Source: Comamonadaceae bacterium (GTDB lineage Bacteria > Pseudomonadota > Gammaproteobacteria > Burkholderiales > Burkholderiaceae_C). From it: a stretch of DNA of 32,089 bases. Location of the stretch: contig JAECRA010000052.1 in NCBI GenBank assembly GCA_015999985.1, forward strand, positions 1-32,089. The letters are read 5' to 3'. The notes under the pieces were generated by a model. That model saw only the letters and a program-made list of their open reading frames with translations, was not told where the DNA came from and did not search any database. The position numbers and the translations under genes are program-made. Below, piece after piece: positions 15,728 through 23,788 of this stretch (position 1 is its first letter; each line of letters starts with the position of its first letter).

Positions 15728-16729
15728 TCAGTCAGCGTACTGACCAGCCGCCTTGATGACCGTGCCCCACTTGGCCACTTCAGCAGCCACGAACTTCTTG
15801 TGATCGGCAGGGTTAACGCGGGCATCGTTCACCACCACAGCGCCCAGGCCTTCTTCCTTCTTGATGAAGTCAGCGTCCTTCAGGGCGACTTTCAGCGCGT
15901 CATTCAGCGTTTTCAGCACCGCTGGTGGCGTGCCTTTAGGTGCATACAGACCGTGCCAGATGCTGACGTTGAAGCCTTTCATGCCGGCTTCGTCCAGAGT
16001 AGGCAAATCCTTATAGACCGCAGGAACGGTCACGCGCTTGGCGGTGCTGGCCGCGTAAGCCTTGATCCGCTTGCCTTCAACCTGGCTGGTGGTGTTGGTA
16101 GTCTGGTCGCACATGATGTCGATCTGGCCACCGATGAGGTCGGTCATGGCGGGGGCCGTACCTTTGTAAGGCACTGTCGTCATCTCGGTCTTGAGTGCGT
16201 TTTGCAGCATCAGGCCGCAAAGGTGAGATGCGCTACCCAGTCCGGCATTGCCCAGATTGACCTTACCCTTGTTCTGACCAATCCATGTATTGAGCTCACC
16301 CCAGGTGTTGGCGGCCAGTGCAGGCTTGCCGACCACGACCATAGGCACTTCATTGATCAGGCCAAGGTACTCAAATTCTTCATACTTGTAACCAGGGTTA
16401 CGGTACAGAGTAGGCGTAGTGGCCATGCCTACGTGAGTGACCAGCAGCGTGTAGCCATCTGGCGTAGCGCGGAAAGCCTTGGCGGTGCCAATAGTGCTGC
16501 CAGCGCCTGCGGCGTTGTCAACCACCACGGTGGCGCCGTTCAAGGGCTTGCGCAGCGCTTCAGCGAGGTCGCGAGCCACTTTGTCTGTAGGTCCGCCTGC
16601 GGCGAAAGGCACAACCAGAGTGATGGTCTTGCCAGCAGCTGGAAAAGCCTGGGCTTGTACACCTGCGGCGCAGACCAGCGCGACGGCAGCAGCGCTAAGG
16701 CGCAGGGCAGTAGGCAAACCAGTTTTCAT
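15728..16729 (-). CDS. Bug family tripartite tricarboxylate transporter substrate-binding protein
   Basis: A 333-aa periplasmic solute receptor. Residues 1-27 are a signal peptide (MKTGLPTALR, hydrophobic core, cut near GVQAQA). The mature part shows the Bug signatures ITLVVPFAAGGPTDKVAR near 36-53, VDNAAGAGSTIG near 71-82, DGYTLLVTH near 91-99 and GLYAPKGTPPAVLKTLNDAL near 258-280. Bug proteins bind carboxylates or aromatic acids and usually serve TctA/TctB permeases, but no tctAB is here, so it is an orphan receptor. It is the last gene of the operon, 146 bp after the PaaK-like ligase, with an AAGGAA ribosome-binding site. The ligand is unknown; context suggests an aromatic acid. Confidence 0.92.
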   Translation of the reverse strand: MKTGLPTALRLSAAAVALVCAAGVQAQAFPAAGKTITLVVPFAAGGPTDKVARDLAEALRKPLNGATVVVDNAAGAGSTIGTAKAFRATPDGYTLLVTHVGMATTPTLYRNPGYKYEEFEYLGLINEVPMVVVGKPALAANTWGELNTWIGQNKGKVNLGNAGLGSASHLCGLMLQNALKTEMTTVPYKGTAPAMTDLIGGQIDIMCDQTTNTTSQVEGKRIKAYAASTAKRVTVPAVYKDLPTLDEAGMKGFNVSIWHGLYAPKGTPPAVLKTLNDALKVALKDADFIKKEEGLGAVVVNDARVNPADHKKFVAAEVAKWGTVIKAAGQYAD

Positions 16730-16875
16730 GAATGCGTTCCTTTTCGAATATACAGAGGGAGAAGACGACCGATCTTACGGAATTTCAAAGACACTGCGCA
16801 TCGGGGTTTGCTCGCAAACAGGGGGTTGATGTGGGGAATTTCCGCATCAAGTACCCCAAAAACGTAAGCAATCCC

Positions 16876-18132
16876 TTATTGATAACTGCGCGCGTCCTCA
16901 ATGACCTTGCCATCATTGGGCAGACTGCCCGGGGGCACCATTTGAACCTCCCCGCGCAGCTTGGTGACATCGCGGATGGTCTCGACCACCTGCTGGCGCC
17001 AATCATGGCCTTGATTTCCATCGCTTTCAATGACCAAGGTCAAGTGATCGTTAGCCATTTCACCGCTCACCACCAGGCGGGCACGGCCGATATCCGGAAA
17101 GCGACGCACAATCTCCGCGACCTGGGACGGATGGACGAACATGCCCCGGATCTTGGTGGTCTGGTCAGCTCGGCCCAACCACCCTTTGATACGCGTATTC
17201 GTTCGGCCACTAGGGCAATAGCCCGGCAATACAGCCGATAGGTCTCCCGTGCCGAACCGGATGAGAGGATAGTCAGGGTTCAATACCGTGACCACCACTT
17301 CTCCGACTTCGCCTTCCGCTACGGGGTCGCCAGTGCCAGGGCGGACGATCTCCACGATCACGCCCTCATCAAGCACCAGTCCTTCACGGGAAGATGTTTC
17401 ATAAGCTATAAGACCGACATCCGCAGTGGCATAACTTTGATAGATCTGCATGCCACGCGCGCTGAACCAGTCTCTAAGGCTGGGAGGAAAGGCCTCTCCA
17501 CCCACAAGCCCATGGCTCATGCTGGAGATGTCGGTGCCCGCCTCCTCGGCTTTTTCAACGAGGATGCGCAGAAAACTTGGCGTTCCAAGATAAGCCTGCG
17601 GTTTAAGTTCCGCGATGGCTTCGAGCTGTTGTTCTGTCTGACCTGTGCCGGCGGGAAATACGGTACAACCCACCGCATGTGCACCTGATTCCATGATGAA
17701 CGCACCCGGGGTCATGTGGTAGCTGAAGGCGTTGTGTACCAGTTCACCGGAACGAAAGCCGGCCGCCACCATAGCGCGAGCGGCCCGCCAGTAGTCAGCT
17801 GCGACACCTTCAGGTTCGTAAATAGGCCCCGGACTGCCGTAGATGCGCCGCATGCGTGGACCGCGTGAGATGGCGGCAAAGCCGCCAAATACATCCTGTC
17901 CTGCCGCGCGCAGAGCTTTCTGCCGCCCCAGCAATTCGCTCTTACGCGTCACCGGCAGCTTCGCCAGGGCGGCGCGCGAGTTGACCTCGCCAGCCTGAAC
18001 GCCCGCCAGAATTTCGCCCATCGCTGTGCTATGAGCCTGGGCATGCGCAATTTGGCCCGATAGCGCCGCCATCAGTGCCGCCTCGCGAACGGCAGGGTCA
18101 CGCGTCTCCAGAGTGTCGAAATACACGCTCAT
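16876..18132 (-). CDS. PaaK-like (phenylacetate-CoA ligase family) AMP-forming ligase
   Basis: A 418-aa protein of the phenylacetate-CoA ligase branch of the ANL superfamily, predicted to form an acyl- or aryl-CoA. Family features: SYATADVGLIAYE near residues 234-246, LIRFGTGDLS near 296-305, GRADQTTKIRGMFVHPSQV near 325-343 and a PaaK-type C-terminal domain. The serine/glycine P-loop of canonical PaaK (SSGTTG) is replaced by IYGSPGPIYEPEG (97-109), a variant I recall from ligases attached to Liv operons in Burkholderiales. It sits between livF and the Bug gene on the same strand, so uptake and CoA activation appear coupled. Substrate unknown. A 231-bp gap with repeats separates it from livF. 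Confidence 0.85.
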   Translation of the reverse strand: MSVYFDTLETRDPAVREAALMAALSGQIAHAQAHSTAMGEILAGVQAGEVNSRAALAKLPVTRKSELLGRQKALRAAGQDVFGGFAAISRGPRMRRIYGSPGPIYEPEGVAADYWRAARAMVAAGFRSGELVHNAFSYHMTPGAFIMESGAHAVGCTVFPAGTGQTEQQLEAIAELKPQAYLGTPSFLRILVEKAEEAGTDISSMSHGLVGGEAFPPSLRDWFSARGMQIYQSYATADVGLIAYETSSREGLVLDEGVIVEIVRPGTGDPVAEGEVGEVVVTVLNPDYPLIRFGTGDLSAVLPGYCPSGRTNTRIKGWLGRADQTTKIRGMFVHPSQVAEIVRRFPDIGRARLVVSGEMANDHLTLVIESDGNQGHDWRQQVVETIRDVTKLRGEVQMVPPGSLPNDGKVIEDARSYQ

Positions 18133-18219
18133 GATGTTTCCATATCAGTTATTGGGGGCGGTCTGCGCGAAGCGAAAGTGGGCAGCCGTGAGAAATTCAG
18201 CGCCGCCTTACCCTCACCC

Positions 18220-18247
18220 CACCCTCTCCCGCTTGCGGGAGAGGGTG
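18220..18247. repeat. Perfect 13-bp-arm palindrome
   Basis: CACCCTCTCCCGC-TT-GCGGGAGAGGGTG is a perfect hairpin between livF and the PaaK-like gene. The same CCCTCTCCC/GGGAGAGGG motif ends the 0.5-kb dispersed repeats at 6823, 7820 and 29739, so it belongs to a short palindromic repeat family spread through this genome. Confidence 0.7.
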
Positions 18248-18257
18248 TAAAACGAGA

Positions 18258-18357
18258 GGCTGCGGAGCAAGCCATACGTGGCTTGCGCGGAGCTGGCTTT
18301 GCCAGGCCGCTGCAGGCGTCCCCCCGTGGGGGAAGGCGCGTAAGCGACTCAGGGGGG
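18258..18357 (-). repeat. 100-bp intergenic repeat, copy 1 (after livF)
   Basis: Nearly the same 100 bp recur at 21879-21978 in the same orientation (I estimate close to 90% identity by eye, same length). On the gene strand it starts 6 bp after the livF stop. It contains the hairpin CTGGC-AAA-GCCAG and a C-run/G-run dyad (CCCCCACGGGGGG). It could stabilise or terminate the mRNA upstream. No coding potential. Confidence 0.8.
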
Positions 18358-18363
18358 AGTCCA

Positions 18364-19182
18364 TCAAGCCAGCCAGCGCTTGCGGCGCTTGTAACTCTTG
18401 ACGTCTTTGAAGCTCTTGCGTTCGCCGCCCCCTACTCCGAGGTAGAACTCCTTGACGTCCTCGTTGCTGGCCAGATCGGACGCCTTGCCGTCCATCACCA
18501 CGCGGCCACTTTCCATGATGTAGCCGTAGTCGGCATATCTCAGGGCCATGTTGGTGTTCTGCTCGGCCAACAGGAACGTGGTCTTTTCCTTGACGTTCAA
18601 ATCCTTGACGATGTTGAACACTTCTTCAACGATTTGCGGCGCCAACCCCATGGACGGCTCATCCAGCAGCACCATGCTGGGGTTGGCCATCAGCGCTCGG
18701 CCGATGGCGCACATTTGCTGCTCACCGCCCGAGGTATAGGCCGCCTGACTGGTCCGGCGCGTCTTCAGACGCGGAAAGTAGGTGTAGACCTTTTCAAGGT
18801 TATGCGCGATTTCCGCCTTGTCGGTGCGCGTGTAGCTGCCGGTCAGCAGATTTTCTTCAATGGTCAGGTGCGCAAAGCAGTGGCGCCCTTCCATGACTTG
18901 AACCACGCCCCGCTTGACCAACTCTGCCGGGCTCAAGTTCTCAATTCGCTCGCCCCGGTATTCGATGGTTCCTTTGGTGACTTCGCCGCGCTCGCCTTTA
19001 AGGAGGTTGGAGACCGCCCTAAGAGTGGTTGTCTTGCCAGCGCCGTTACCTCCCAGGATAGCGACGACACCCCCTTGAGGCACGGTTAGCGACACCCCTT
19101 TGAGCACCAGGATCACGTGGTTGTAGATGACCTCGATGCCATTGACAACGAGAAGAGTGGGAGATGCTGGTGTGTCACTCAT
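18364..19182 (-). CDS. livF: Liv-type ABC transporter ATPase LivF
   Basis: A 272-aa cytoplasmic ATPase of a branched-chain/aromatic-type (HAAT) ABC importer. Walker A is GGNGAGKTT near residues 44-52, the signature is TSGGEQQMCAIGRAL (an L-to-T change in LSGGQ), and Walker B is MVLLDEPSMGLAP followed by the H-loop position taken by Q in LLAEQNTNMAL, as usual in LivF. The C-terminus is extended by a basic tail (KSYKRRKRWLA) beyond the typical ~235-aa LivF. AAGG lies upstream of the ATG at 19182. It works with LivG, LivH, LivM and the receptor encoded just upstream; the substrate is probably an aromatic or organic acid because ligases flank the operon. Confidence 0.93.
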   Translation of the reverse strand: MSDTPASPTLLVVNGIEVIYNHVILVLKGVSLTVPQGGVVAILGGNGAGKTTTLRAVSNLLKGERGEVTKGTIEYRGERIENLSPAELVKRGVVQVMEGRHCFAHLTIEENLLTGSYTRTDKAEIAHNLEKVYTYFPRLKTRRTSQAAYTSGGEQQMCAIGRALMANPSMVLLDEPSMGLAPQIVEEVFNIVKDLNVKEKTTFLLAEQNTNMALRYADYGYIMESGRVVMDGKASDLASNEDVKEFYLGVGGGERKSFKDVKSYKRRKRWLA

Positions 19183-19199
19183 CGGAATGCCTTATCGAT

Positions 19200-19242
19200 C
19201 ACTCGCAGGCAGAGCAAGAACACGCCCTGCCTGCCTTGAGTG
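19200..19242 (-). promoter_or_regulatory. Intercistronic hairpin between receptor gene and livF
   Basis: CACTC-GCAGGCAG (19200-19212) pairs with CTGCCTGC-(CTT)-GAGTG (19227-19242), an interrupted 13-bp stem 26 nt after the receptor stop. It has no T-run. Such hairpins behind periplasmic receptor genes often protect the upstream mRNA, giving more receptor than ATPase; that role is inferred. Confidence 0.5.
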
Positions 19243-19267
19243 AAATGCCTTACTGGATGCCCTCGGA

Positions 19268-20596
19268 TCAGCTATTGCAGTCGCCTGCCGGACGGGCTTG
19301 CATCTTCTTGTCGGCCAGGTATTTGGCTGCGCCGCTCTTGACCATGGGCTTGATCACAGCTTCATCGGCTTGATACCAGTCATTGCCAATATTCCATTTG
19401 GCGCCGTCCCAGGTTTGTACGCGCGCCCAGCTGGAACCCATGTGGTCAGCACAAGTGGTTTGCAGCGGACGCATGACGCCGCCAAAGCCCAGTGCATCCA
19501 GACGCTTCTGGTCCAGATTCAGGTTTTCCAGGCCCCAACGCACCTGCTCACCGGTCATGACCTTGCCTTTGCCAAAACGCTCTTGCGCCTTGCGTACCGC
19601 CTCGACGCTCAGCATCTGGATGATGGCTCCGCGCGTGTAGAGCACTTGGCCGACTTCATCCTTCGGACCTGTCCCCTGGCCCTTGTCGTGCACGAACTTC
19701 AGAATGTCCTGCATGACCTTGGATTGCTGACCGGAACCGTTAAGTGCCAAGGCGTGGTAGCCCTTCGCACCTGCACCTACGTCACGCACATCAGGCTCGG
19801 CGCCAGCCCACCATACGCCATACATTTTCTCGCGTGGATAGCCGGTGGCCTGGGCTTCTTTCAAAGCGGTGGAGTTCATCACGCCCCAGCCCCACAGCAG
19901 CACGTAGTCAGGACGTTGCTGACGCACTTGCAGCCAGGTGGCCTTTTGCTCTACACCTGGCGCCGTGACTGGCAACAGCTGCAGATCAAACCCGTGCATC
20001 TTGGCGCGCTCTTGCAATAGCGGGATAGGCTCTTTGCCGAACGGACTGTCGTGGTAGACCAGGGTGATCTTCTTGCCCTTGAGCTTGTCGAGCCCGCCAT
20101 TTGCTTTCCCGATGTGTTGGATCAGGATGTCGGCGCCCGTCCAGTAGCTGCCCATGAGCGGGAAATTCCACTTGAAAGCCAGGCCATCTTGCGCCACAGA
20201 CAGACCGTAGCCCAGAGTCAGCAGCGCAACCTTGTCGACCGGCGCTTTCTCAGTCAAGGCGAATGTGATGCCCGTGGCTTGTGGATCAAATAACGCCACG
20301 CCAGGGCGGCTTTTCAGTCGTTCGTAGCATTCCACGCCGCGGTCGGTGGCGTAGCCAGTTTCGCATTCCTCAAACGTCAGCTTGACGCCGTTGATGCCGC
20401 CATCGCGGGCGTTGATCATCTTGAGGTAATCCTGCTTGCCGTTCGCCCAAGGCGTACCGTTAGGCGCGTAGGGCCCAGTGCGGTAAGACAGCAGCGGGAA
20501 GAACTGCTCCTTGGCCTGCGCGAATGCACTGCCCGCAGTGAGCAATGTTCCGGCGGCCACTACAGCAGCGGCGATCATGGTTGTGCTTAACTTCAT
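19268..20596 (-). CDS. Liv-type ABC transporter substrate-binding protein
   Basis: A 442-aa periplasmic receptor of the HAAT (LivK/amide-binding) family, longer than LivJ/LivK. Residues 1-26 are a signal peptide ending SAFAQA. The mature part has the Peripla_BP_6 pattern: YRTGPYAPNGTPWANGKQDY near 40-58, GVKLTFEECETGYATDRGVECYERL near 71-95 and KKITLVYHDSPFGKEP in the second lobe. Members with this length and YGPYAP-like start are frequent in aromatic-degrading betaproteobacteria. The start at 20596 has GGAGAC 7-12 nt upstream; the same frame stays open to 21103 but that part overlaps livM and is not protein-like. A hairpin follows the gene. Confidence 0.92.
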   Translation of the reverse strand: MKLSTTMIAAAVVAAGTLLTAGSAFAQAKEQFFPLLSYRTGPYAPNGTPWANGKQDYLKMINARDGGINGVKLTFEECETGYATDRGVECYERLKSRPGVALFDPQATGITFALTEKAPVDKVALLTLGYGLSVAQDGLAFKWNFPLMGSYWTGADILIQHIGKANGGLDKLKGKKITLVYHDSPFGKEPIPLLQERAKMHGFDLQLLPVTAPGVEQKATWLQVRQQRPDYVLLWGWGVMNSTALKEAQATGYPREKMYGVWWAGAEPDVRDVGAGAKGYHALALNGSGQQSKVMQDILKFVHDKGQGTGPKDEVGQVLYTRGAIIQMLSVEAVRKAQERFGKGKVMTGEQVRWGLENLNLDQKRLDALGFGGVMRPLQTTCADHMGSSWARVQTWDGAKWNIGNDWYQADEAVIKPMVKSGAAKYLADKKMQARPAGDCNS

Positions 20597-20646
20597 GCTT
20601 GTCTCCTTATTGAAATGAACACTACGGGAACTCTTGAAACGCGCGC

Positions 20647-21723
20647 TCAGTGGGGGAACGGCCACAGACGCATCTTTTGTTTGCCGGTGGACCACAGCTT
20701 GGCCAGGCCATGCGGCTCCACAATCAGAAACCAGACAATCAGGGCACCGAAAATCATCAGCTCGGCATGCGAAATGCCTGCCGTTGTGATCCCGATGCCA
20801 AACAGACCCATCAGGCTTGGCAGGAATTGGTTCAGGAAGATGGGCAACACCACGATGAAGGCGGCGCCAAAGAAAGCCCCCATGATCGAGCCCAAGCCGC
20901 CGATGATCACCATGAAGAGCAGGCGGAAAGAGACTTCTACCGAGAACGCCGCGGGCTCCCAAGTACCCAGGTGCACAATGCCCCAGAGTGAGCCGGCGAC
21001 CCCGATGATGAAGCTGCTCACGGCAAATGCGCTCAGCTTGGCGTACATGGGGCGAATCCCAATCACCGACGCTGCCACATCCATGTCGCGAATGGCCATC
21101 CACTCACGGCCGATGGCGCCACGCACAAGGTTCTTGGCCAGCAAGGCAATGACCACCAACACGACCATGCAGAAGACATACTTAGACACTCCGCTTTCCA
21201 GGGGAATACCAAACACACTGGGATGCGACACAGACACTGACCCGGAAGGCGAATCATTGGTCAGCCACTTGATCCGCAGGAACATCCAGTCGGCGAAGAA
21301 CTGAGCCGCCAGCGTGGCCACAGCCAGATACAAGCCCTTGACTCGCAGGCTGGGCAAGCCAAACACAATGCCGAAGATCGTGGCGCACAAGCCACCCAAA
21401 ATAATGGCCAGCACCAGGGGCATGCCATCTATACGGGCGATCAGGTTGTAGGCGCCATAGGCACCGACCGCCATGAAGGCACCTGACCCCAGCGAGATCT
21501 GACCGCAATAGCCGACCAGAATGTTCACCCCCAACGCGGCAAGCGCCATGATGGAAAACGGTATCAGGATGGCCCTGAACATATAGTCGCTCGCCAGCAT
21601 CGGCACTGCGACCAGCGCCACGGCGAGCAGCACTGCAATGGCCCAGCGATCCTGAGCAATCGGAAAGATCTGCTGGTCCGCCCGATAGGACGTTTTGAAT
21701 TGGCCGTTTTCTCTATAGAACAT
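20647..21723 (-). CDS. livM: Liv-type ABC transporter permease LivM
   Basis: A 358-aa inner-membrane permease with about ten hydrophobic segments. Conserved pieces are GYCGQISLGSGAFMAVGAYGAYN near residues 71-93, LPSLRVKGLYLAVATLAAQF near 123-142, the EAA-like GREWMAIRDMDVAASVIGI near 208-226 and VIIGGLGSIMGAFFGAAF near 273-290. It pairs with LivH to form the transmembrane channel. It is followed after 50 bp by the receptor gene and preceded by a 263-bp gap holding a complete and a degenerate copy of the 100-bp repeat. Confidence 0.94.
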   Translation of the reverse strand: MFYRENGQFKTSYRADQQIFPIAQDRWAIAVLLAVALVAVPMLASDYMFRAILIPFSIMALAALGVNILVGYCGQISLGSGAFMAVGAYGAYNLIARIDGMPLVLAIILGGLCATIFGIVFGLPSLRVKGLYLAVATLAAQFFADWMFLRIKWLTNDSPSGSVSVSHPSVFGIPLESGVSKYVFCMVVLVVIALLAKNLVRGAIGREWMAIRDMDVAASVIGIRPMYAKLSAFAVSSFIIGVAGSLWGIVHLGTWEPAAFSVEVSFRLLFMVIIGGLGSIMGAFFGAAFIVVLPIFLNQFLPSLMGLFGIGITTAGISHAELMIFGALIVWFLIVEPHGLAKLWSTGKQKMRLWPFPH

Positions 21724-21754
21724 ATCAGTTATCCATTTCGCTCACCCGCCAGCC

Positions 21755-21847
21755 GCGGAGCATGAAACAACGAGCGGCCGCAGAGCTGGCTTTCCCAGGC
21801 CGCTTGGATGTGCCCCCTAATGAGAAGGAAAAGGCACCCAATTGATT
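21755..21847 (-). repeat. Degenerate copy of the 100-bp repeat
   Basis: GCGGAGCA at about 21755 and AGAGCTGGCTTTCCCAGGCC at about 21784-21803 align in order with the complete copy at 21879-21978, as does the final GATTCA block. Substitutions have broken the G-run part. This suggests an old tandem duplication of the element in the livH-livM gap. Confidence 0.55.
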
Positions 21848-21878
21848 CACGACAGACCGCCTCACCTGCAACACCAAA

Positions 21879-21978
21879 GGCCGCGGAGCAGGCCATACGC
21901 AAACACCCGCGGAGCTGGCTTTGCCAGGCCGCTGGGTGTGTCCCCCTTGGGGGAAGGCGCGTAAGCGACTCAGGGGGG
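21879..21978 (-). repeat. 100-bp intergenic repeat, copy 2 (after livH)
   Basis: Second complete copy of the element at 18258-18357, same length and orientation. On the gene strand it begins 8 bp after the livH stop codon, mirroring the 6-bp spacing after livF. The shared GGAAGGCGCGTAAGCGACTC block is identical. It interrupts the operon between the two permease genes. Confidence 0.8.
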
Positions 21979-21986
21979 TTCTCATG

Positions 21987-22916
21987 TCACACTCGATCAA
22001 TGATTTTCTCGCCGAACAAACCCTGCGGCCTGAACAGCAGAAACACCAGCGCCAGAACGTAGGCAAACCAGATCTCGATACCCCCACCCACAAACGGGCC
22101 CAGGTAAACCTCTGAGAGCTTTTCGCCGACACCGATGATCAGCCCGCCGATGATGGCGCCGGGCACCGAAGTCAGCCCCCCAAGAATGATCACGGGCAGT
22201 GCGCGCAAAGCCACAGTGGTGAGTGAGAACTGCACACCGAGCTTGCTGCCCCAGATCATTCCCGCCACCAGGGCCACCACACCCGCCACACACCAGACAA
22301 TGACCCAGATGCGCCCGAGGGGAATGCCAATGGATTGCGCGGCCTGATGGTCATCAGCCACTGCCCGTAAGGCTCGGCCAGTCTTGGTCTTCTGGAAGAA
22401 AAGCGACAAAGCCAGCACCAGCGTTGCGGCAATCACCGCAGCCACCACGTCTTCCTTGTTGACCAGAATACCGCCTTCGAACACTGAATCAAGAATGAAT
22501 GCAGGGTCTTTCGGCATGCCAATATCGATCTTGTAGATGTCGCTTCCAAAGATCGTCTGGCCCAAGCCTTCCAGGAAATAAGTGATCCCCAGTGTGGCCA
22601 TCAACAAGGTGGCGGTGTCCTGATTGACCAGGTGCCGCAGCACCAGGCGCTCAATCAGCCATGCGACCCCAAACATCAAGATGCCCGCAAGTATGAAAGC
22701 CGCACCATTGGCAAACCAGAGGTTGTCAACACCCGTCCACTTCGGAATCCATTCGGAAAAGCGCGCCATGGCCAGGGCAGCGAACAGCACCATCGCCCCT
22801 TGAGCAAAGTTGAATACTCCGCTGGCCTTGAAGATCAGCACGAAGCCCAATGCCACCAGCGCATACAACATGCCGGTCATCAGGCCGCCGAGAAGTGTTT
22901 CTAGGAAAAAAGCCAT
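21987..22916 (-). CDS. livH: Liv-type ABC transporter permease LivH
   Basis: A 309-aa inner-membrane permease with about eight hydrophobic segments. LivH signatures are GLMTGMLYALVALGFVLIFK near residues 11-30, GVFNFAQGAMVLFAALAMA near 33-51, the EAA-like LRAVADDHQAAQSIGIPLGR near 188-207 and LGGLTSVPGAIIGGLIIGVGE near 245-265. It forms the channel with LivM. AAGAAG precedes the ATG. It is 83 bp downstream of livG on the same strand. Confidence 0.94.
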   Translation of the reverse strand: MAFFLETLLGGLMTGMLYALVALGFVLIFKASGVFNFAQGAMVLFAALAMARFSEWIPKWTGVDNLWFANGAAFILAGILMFGVAWLIERLVLRHLVNQDTATLLMATLGITYFLEGLGQTIFGSDIYKIDIGMPKDPAFILDSVFEGGILVNKEDVVAAVIAATLVLALSLFFQKTKTGRALRAVADDHQAAQSIGIPLGRIWVIVWCVAGVVALVAGMIWGSKLGVQFSLTTVALRALPVIILGGLTSVPGAIIGGLIIGVGEKLSEVYLGPFVGGGIEIWFAYVLALVFLLFRPQGLFGEKIIDRV

Positions 22917-22999
22917 GTTCTTCTTGGTTGAGCGTTGTGCGTAGGGAGGTAGGGACTCATGTTCAACTTGGGGCGTATTGCATGAGGCCTGAACCTGGT

Positions 23000-23788
23000 T
23001 TAGTGGCTAGTTCCGAGATAGGCCCGGATCACGTCTTCGTTGTTGCGCACTTCCTGCGGTGTGCCGTCTCCGATCTTCTTGCCGTAGTCGAGCACGACAA
23101 CGCGGTCGGAGATATCCATGACCACGCCCATGTCGTGTTCAATCAAAACGATGGTCGTGCCGAACTCGTCATTCACGTCCAGGATGAAGCGGCACATGTC
23201 CTGCTTCTCTTCGACGTTCATGCCCGCCATAGGCTCGTCCAAAAGCAAGATCCTGGGCTCCATGGCCAGCGCGCGTCCCAGATCGACCCGCTTTTGCAGG
23301 CCGTAAGGCAACTGTCCAACGGGCGTCTTGCGATAGGCCTGGATTTCCAGGAAATCAATGATTCGCTCAACAAACTGGCGGTGCCTGATTTCCTCACGCT
23401 CGGCAGGGCCGATGCGCAGCGCTTGCAAAAGCAGATTGCTTTTGATCTTCAGGTTGCGCCCGGTCATGATGTTGTCCAGCACGCTCATGCCCTTGAACAA
23501 CGCCAGGTTCTGAAACGTTCTGGCCACACCCATCTCGGCCACCTGGCGCGAATTCATGTGGCTGAAGGTTTTGCCCTGGAACGTGATGCTGCCTTCATTC
23601 GGCACGTAAACGCCGTTGATGCAGTTCAGCATCGACGATTTACCCGCACCGTTGGGGCCGATGATGGCGCGGATTTCATGCTCACGCACATCAAAGCTGA
23701 TGTCGGTCAGCGCCTTGACGCCGCCAAAACGCAGACTGATGTTGCTTACTTCCAGAATGACGTCGCCAGCGCGAGATCCTGCACTCAT
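23000..23788 (-). CDS. livG: Liv-type ABC transporter ATPase LivG
   Basis: A 262-aa ATPase. Walker A is GPNGAGKSS near residues 43-51, the signature is LPYGLQKRVDLGRAL (the LivG-type variant of LSGGQ), Walker B is ILLLDEPMAGM, and the H-loop is LIEHDMGVVMDISDRVVVLD. The insert typical of LivG is present before the signature. The start at 23788 overlaps the stop of the acyl-CoA synthetase gene by 4 bp (ATGA), so the ligase and the transporter are translationally coupled. This argues that the transported compound is the ligase substrate. Confidence 0.94.
   Translation of the reverse strand: MSAGSRAGDVILEVSNISLRFGGVKALTDISFDVREHEIRAIIGPNGAGKSSMLNCINGVYVPNEGSITFQGKTFSHMNSRQVAEMGVARTFQNLALFKGMSVLDNIMTGRNLKIKSNLLLQALRIGPAEREEIRHRQFVERIIDFLEIQAYRKTPVGQLPYGLQKRVDLGRALAMEPRILLLDEPMAGMNVEEKQDMCRFILDVNDEFGTTIVLIEHDMGVVMDISDRVVVLDYGKKIGDGTPQEVRNNEDVIRAYLGTSH

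Noticed and set aside
15647..16867. 406-aa open frame antisense to the Bug-protein gene
   Set aside because: Starts inside the terminator region and spans a clear Bug protein on the other strand; no recognisable domain.
19268..21103. 611-aa reading of the Liv receptor with a long N-terminal extension
   Set aside because: The extra 169 residues lie over livM on the same strand in another frame and are not protein-like; a signal peptide and ribosome-binding site mark the start at 20596.
21725..22132. 135-aa frame in the livH-livM gap
   Set aside because: Made almost wholly of the 100-bp repeat copies and the livH 3' end; no independent evidence of coding.
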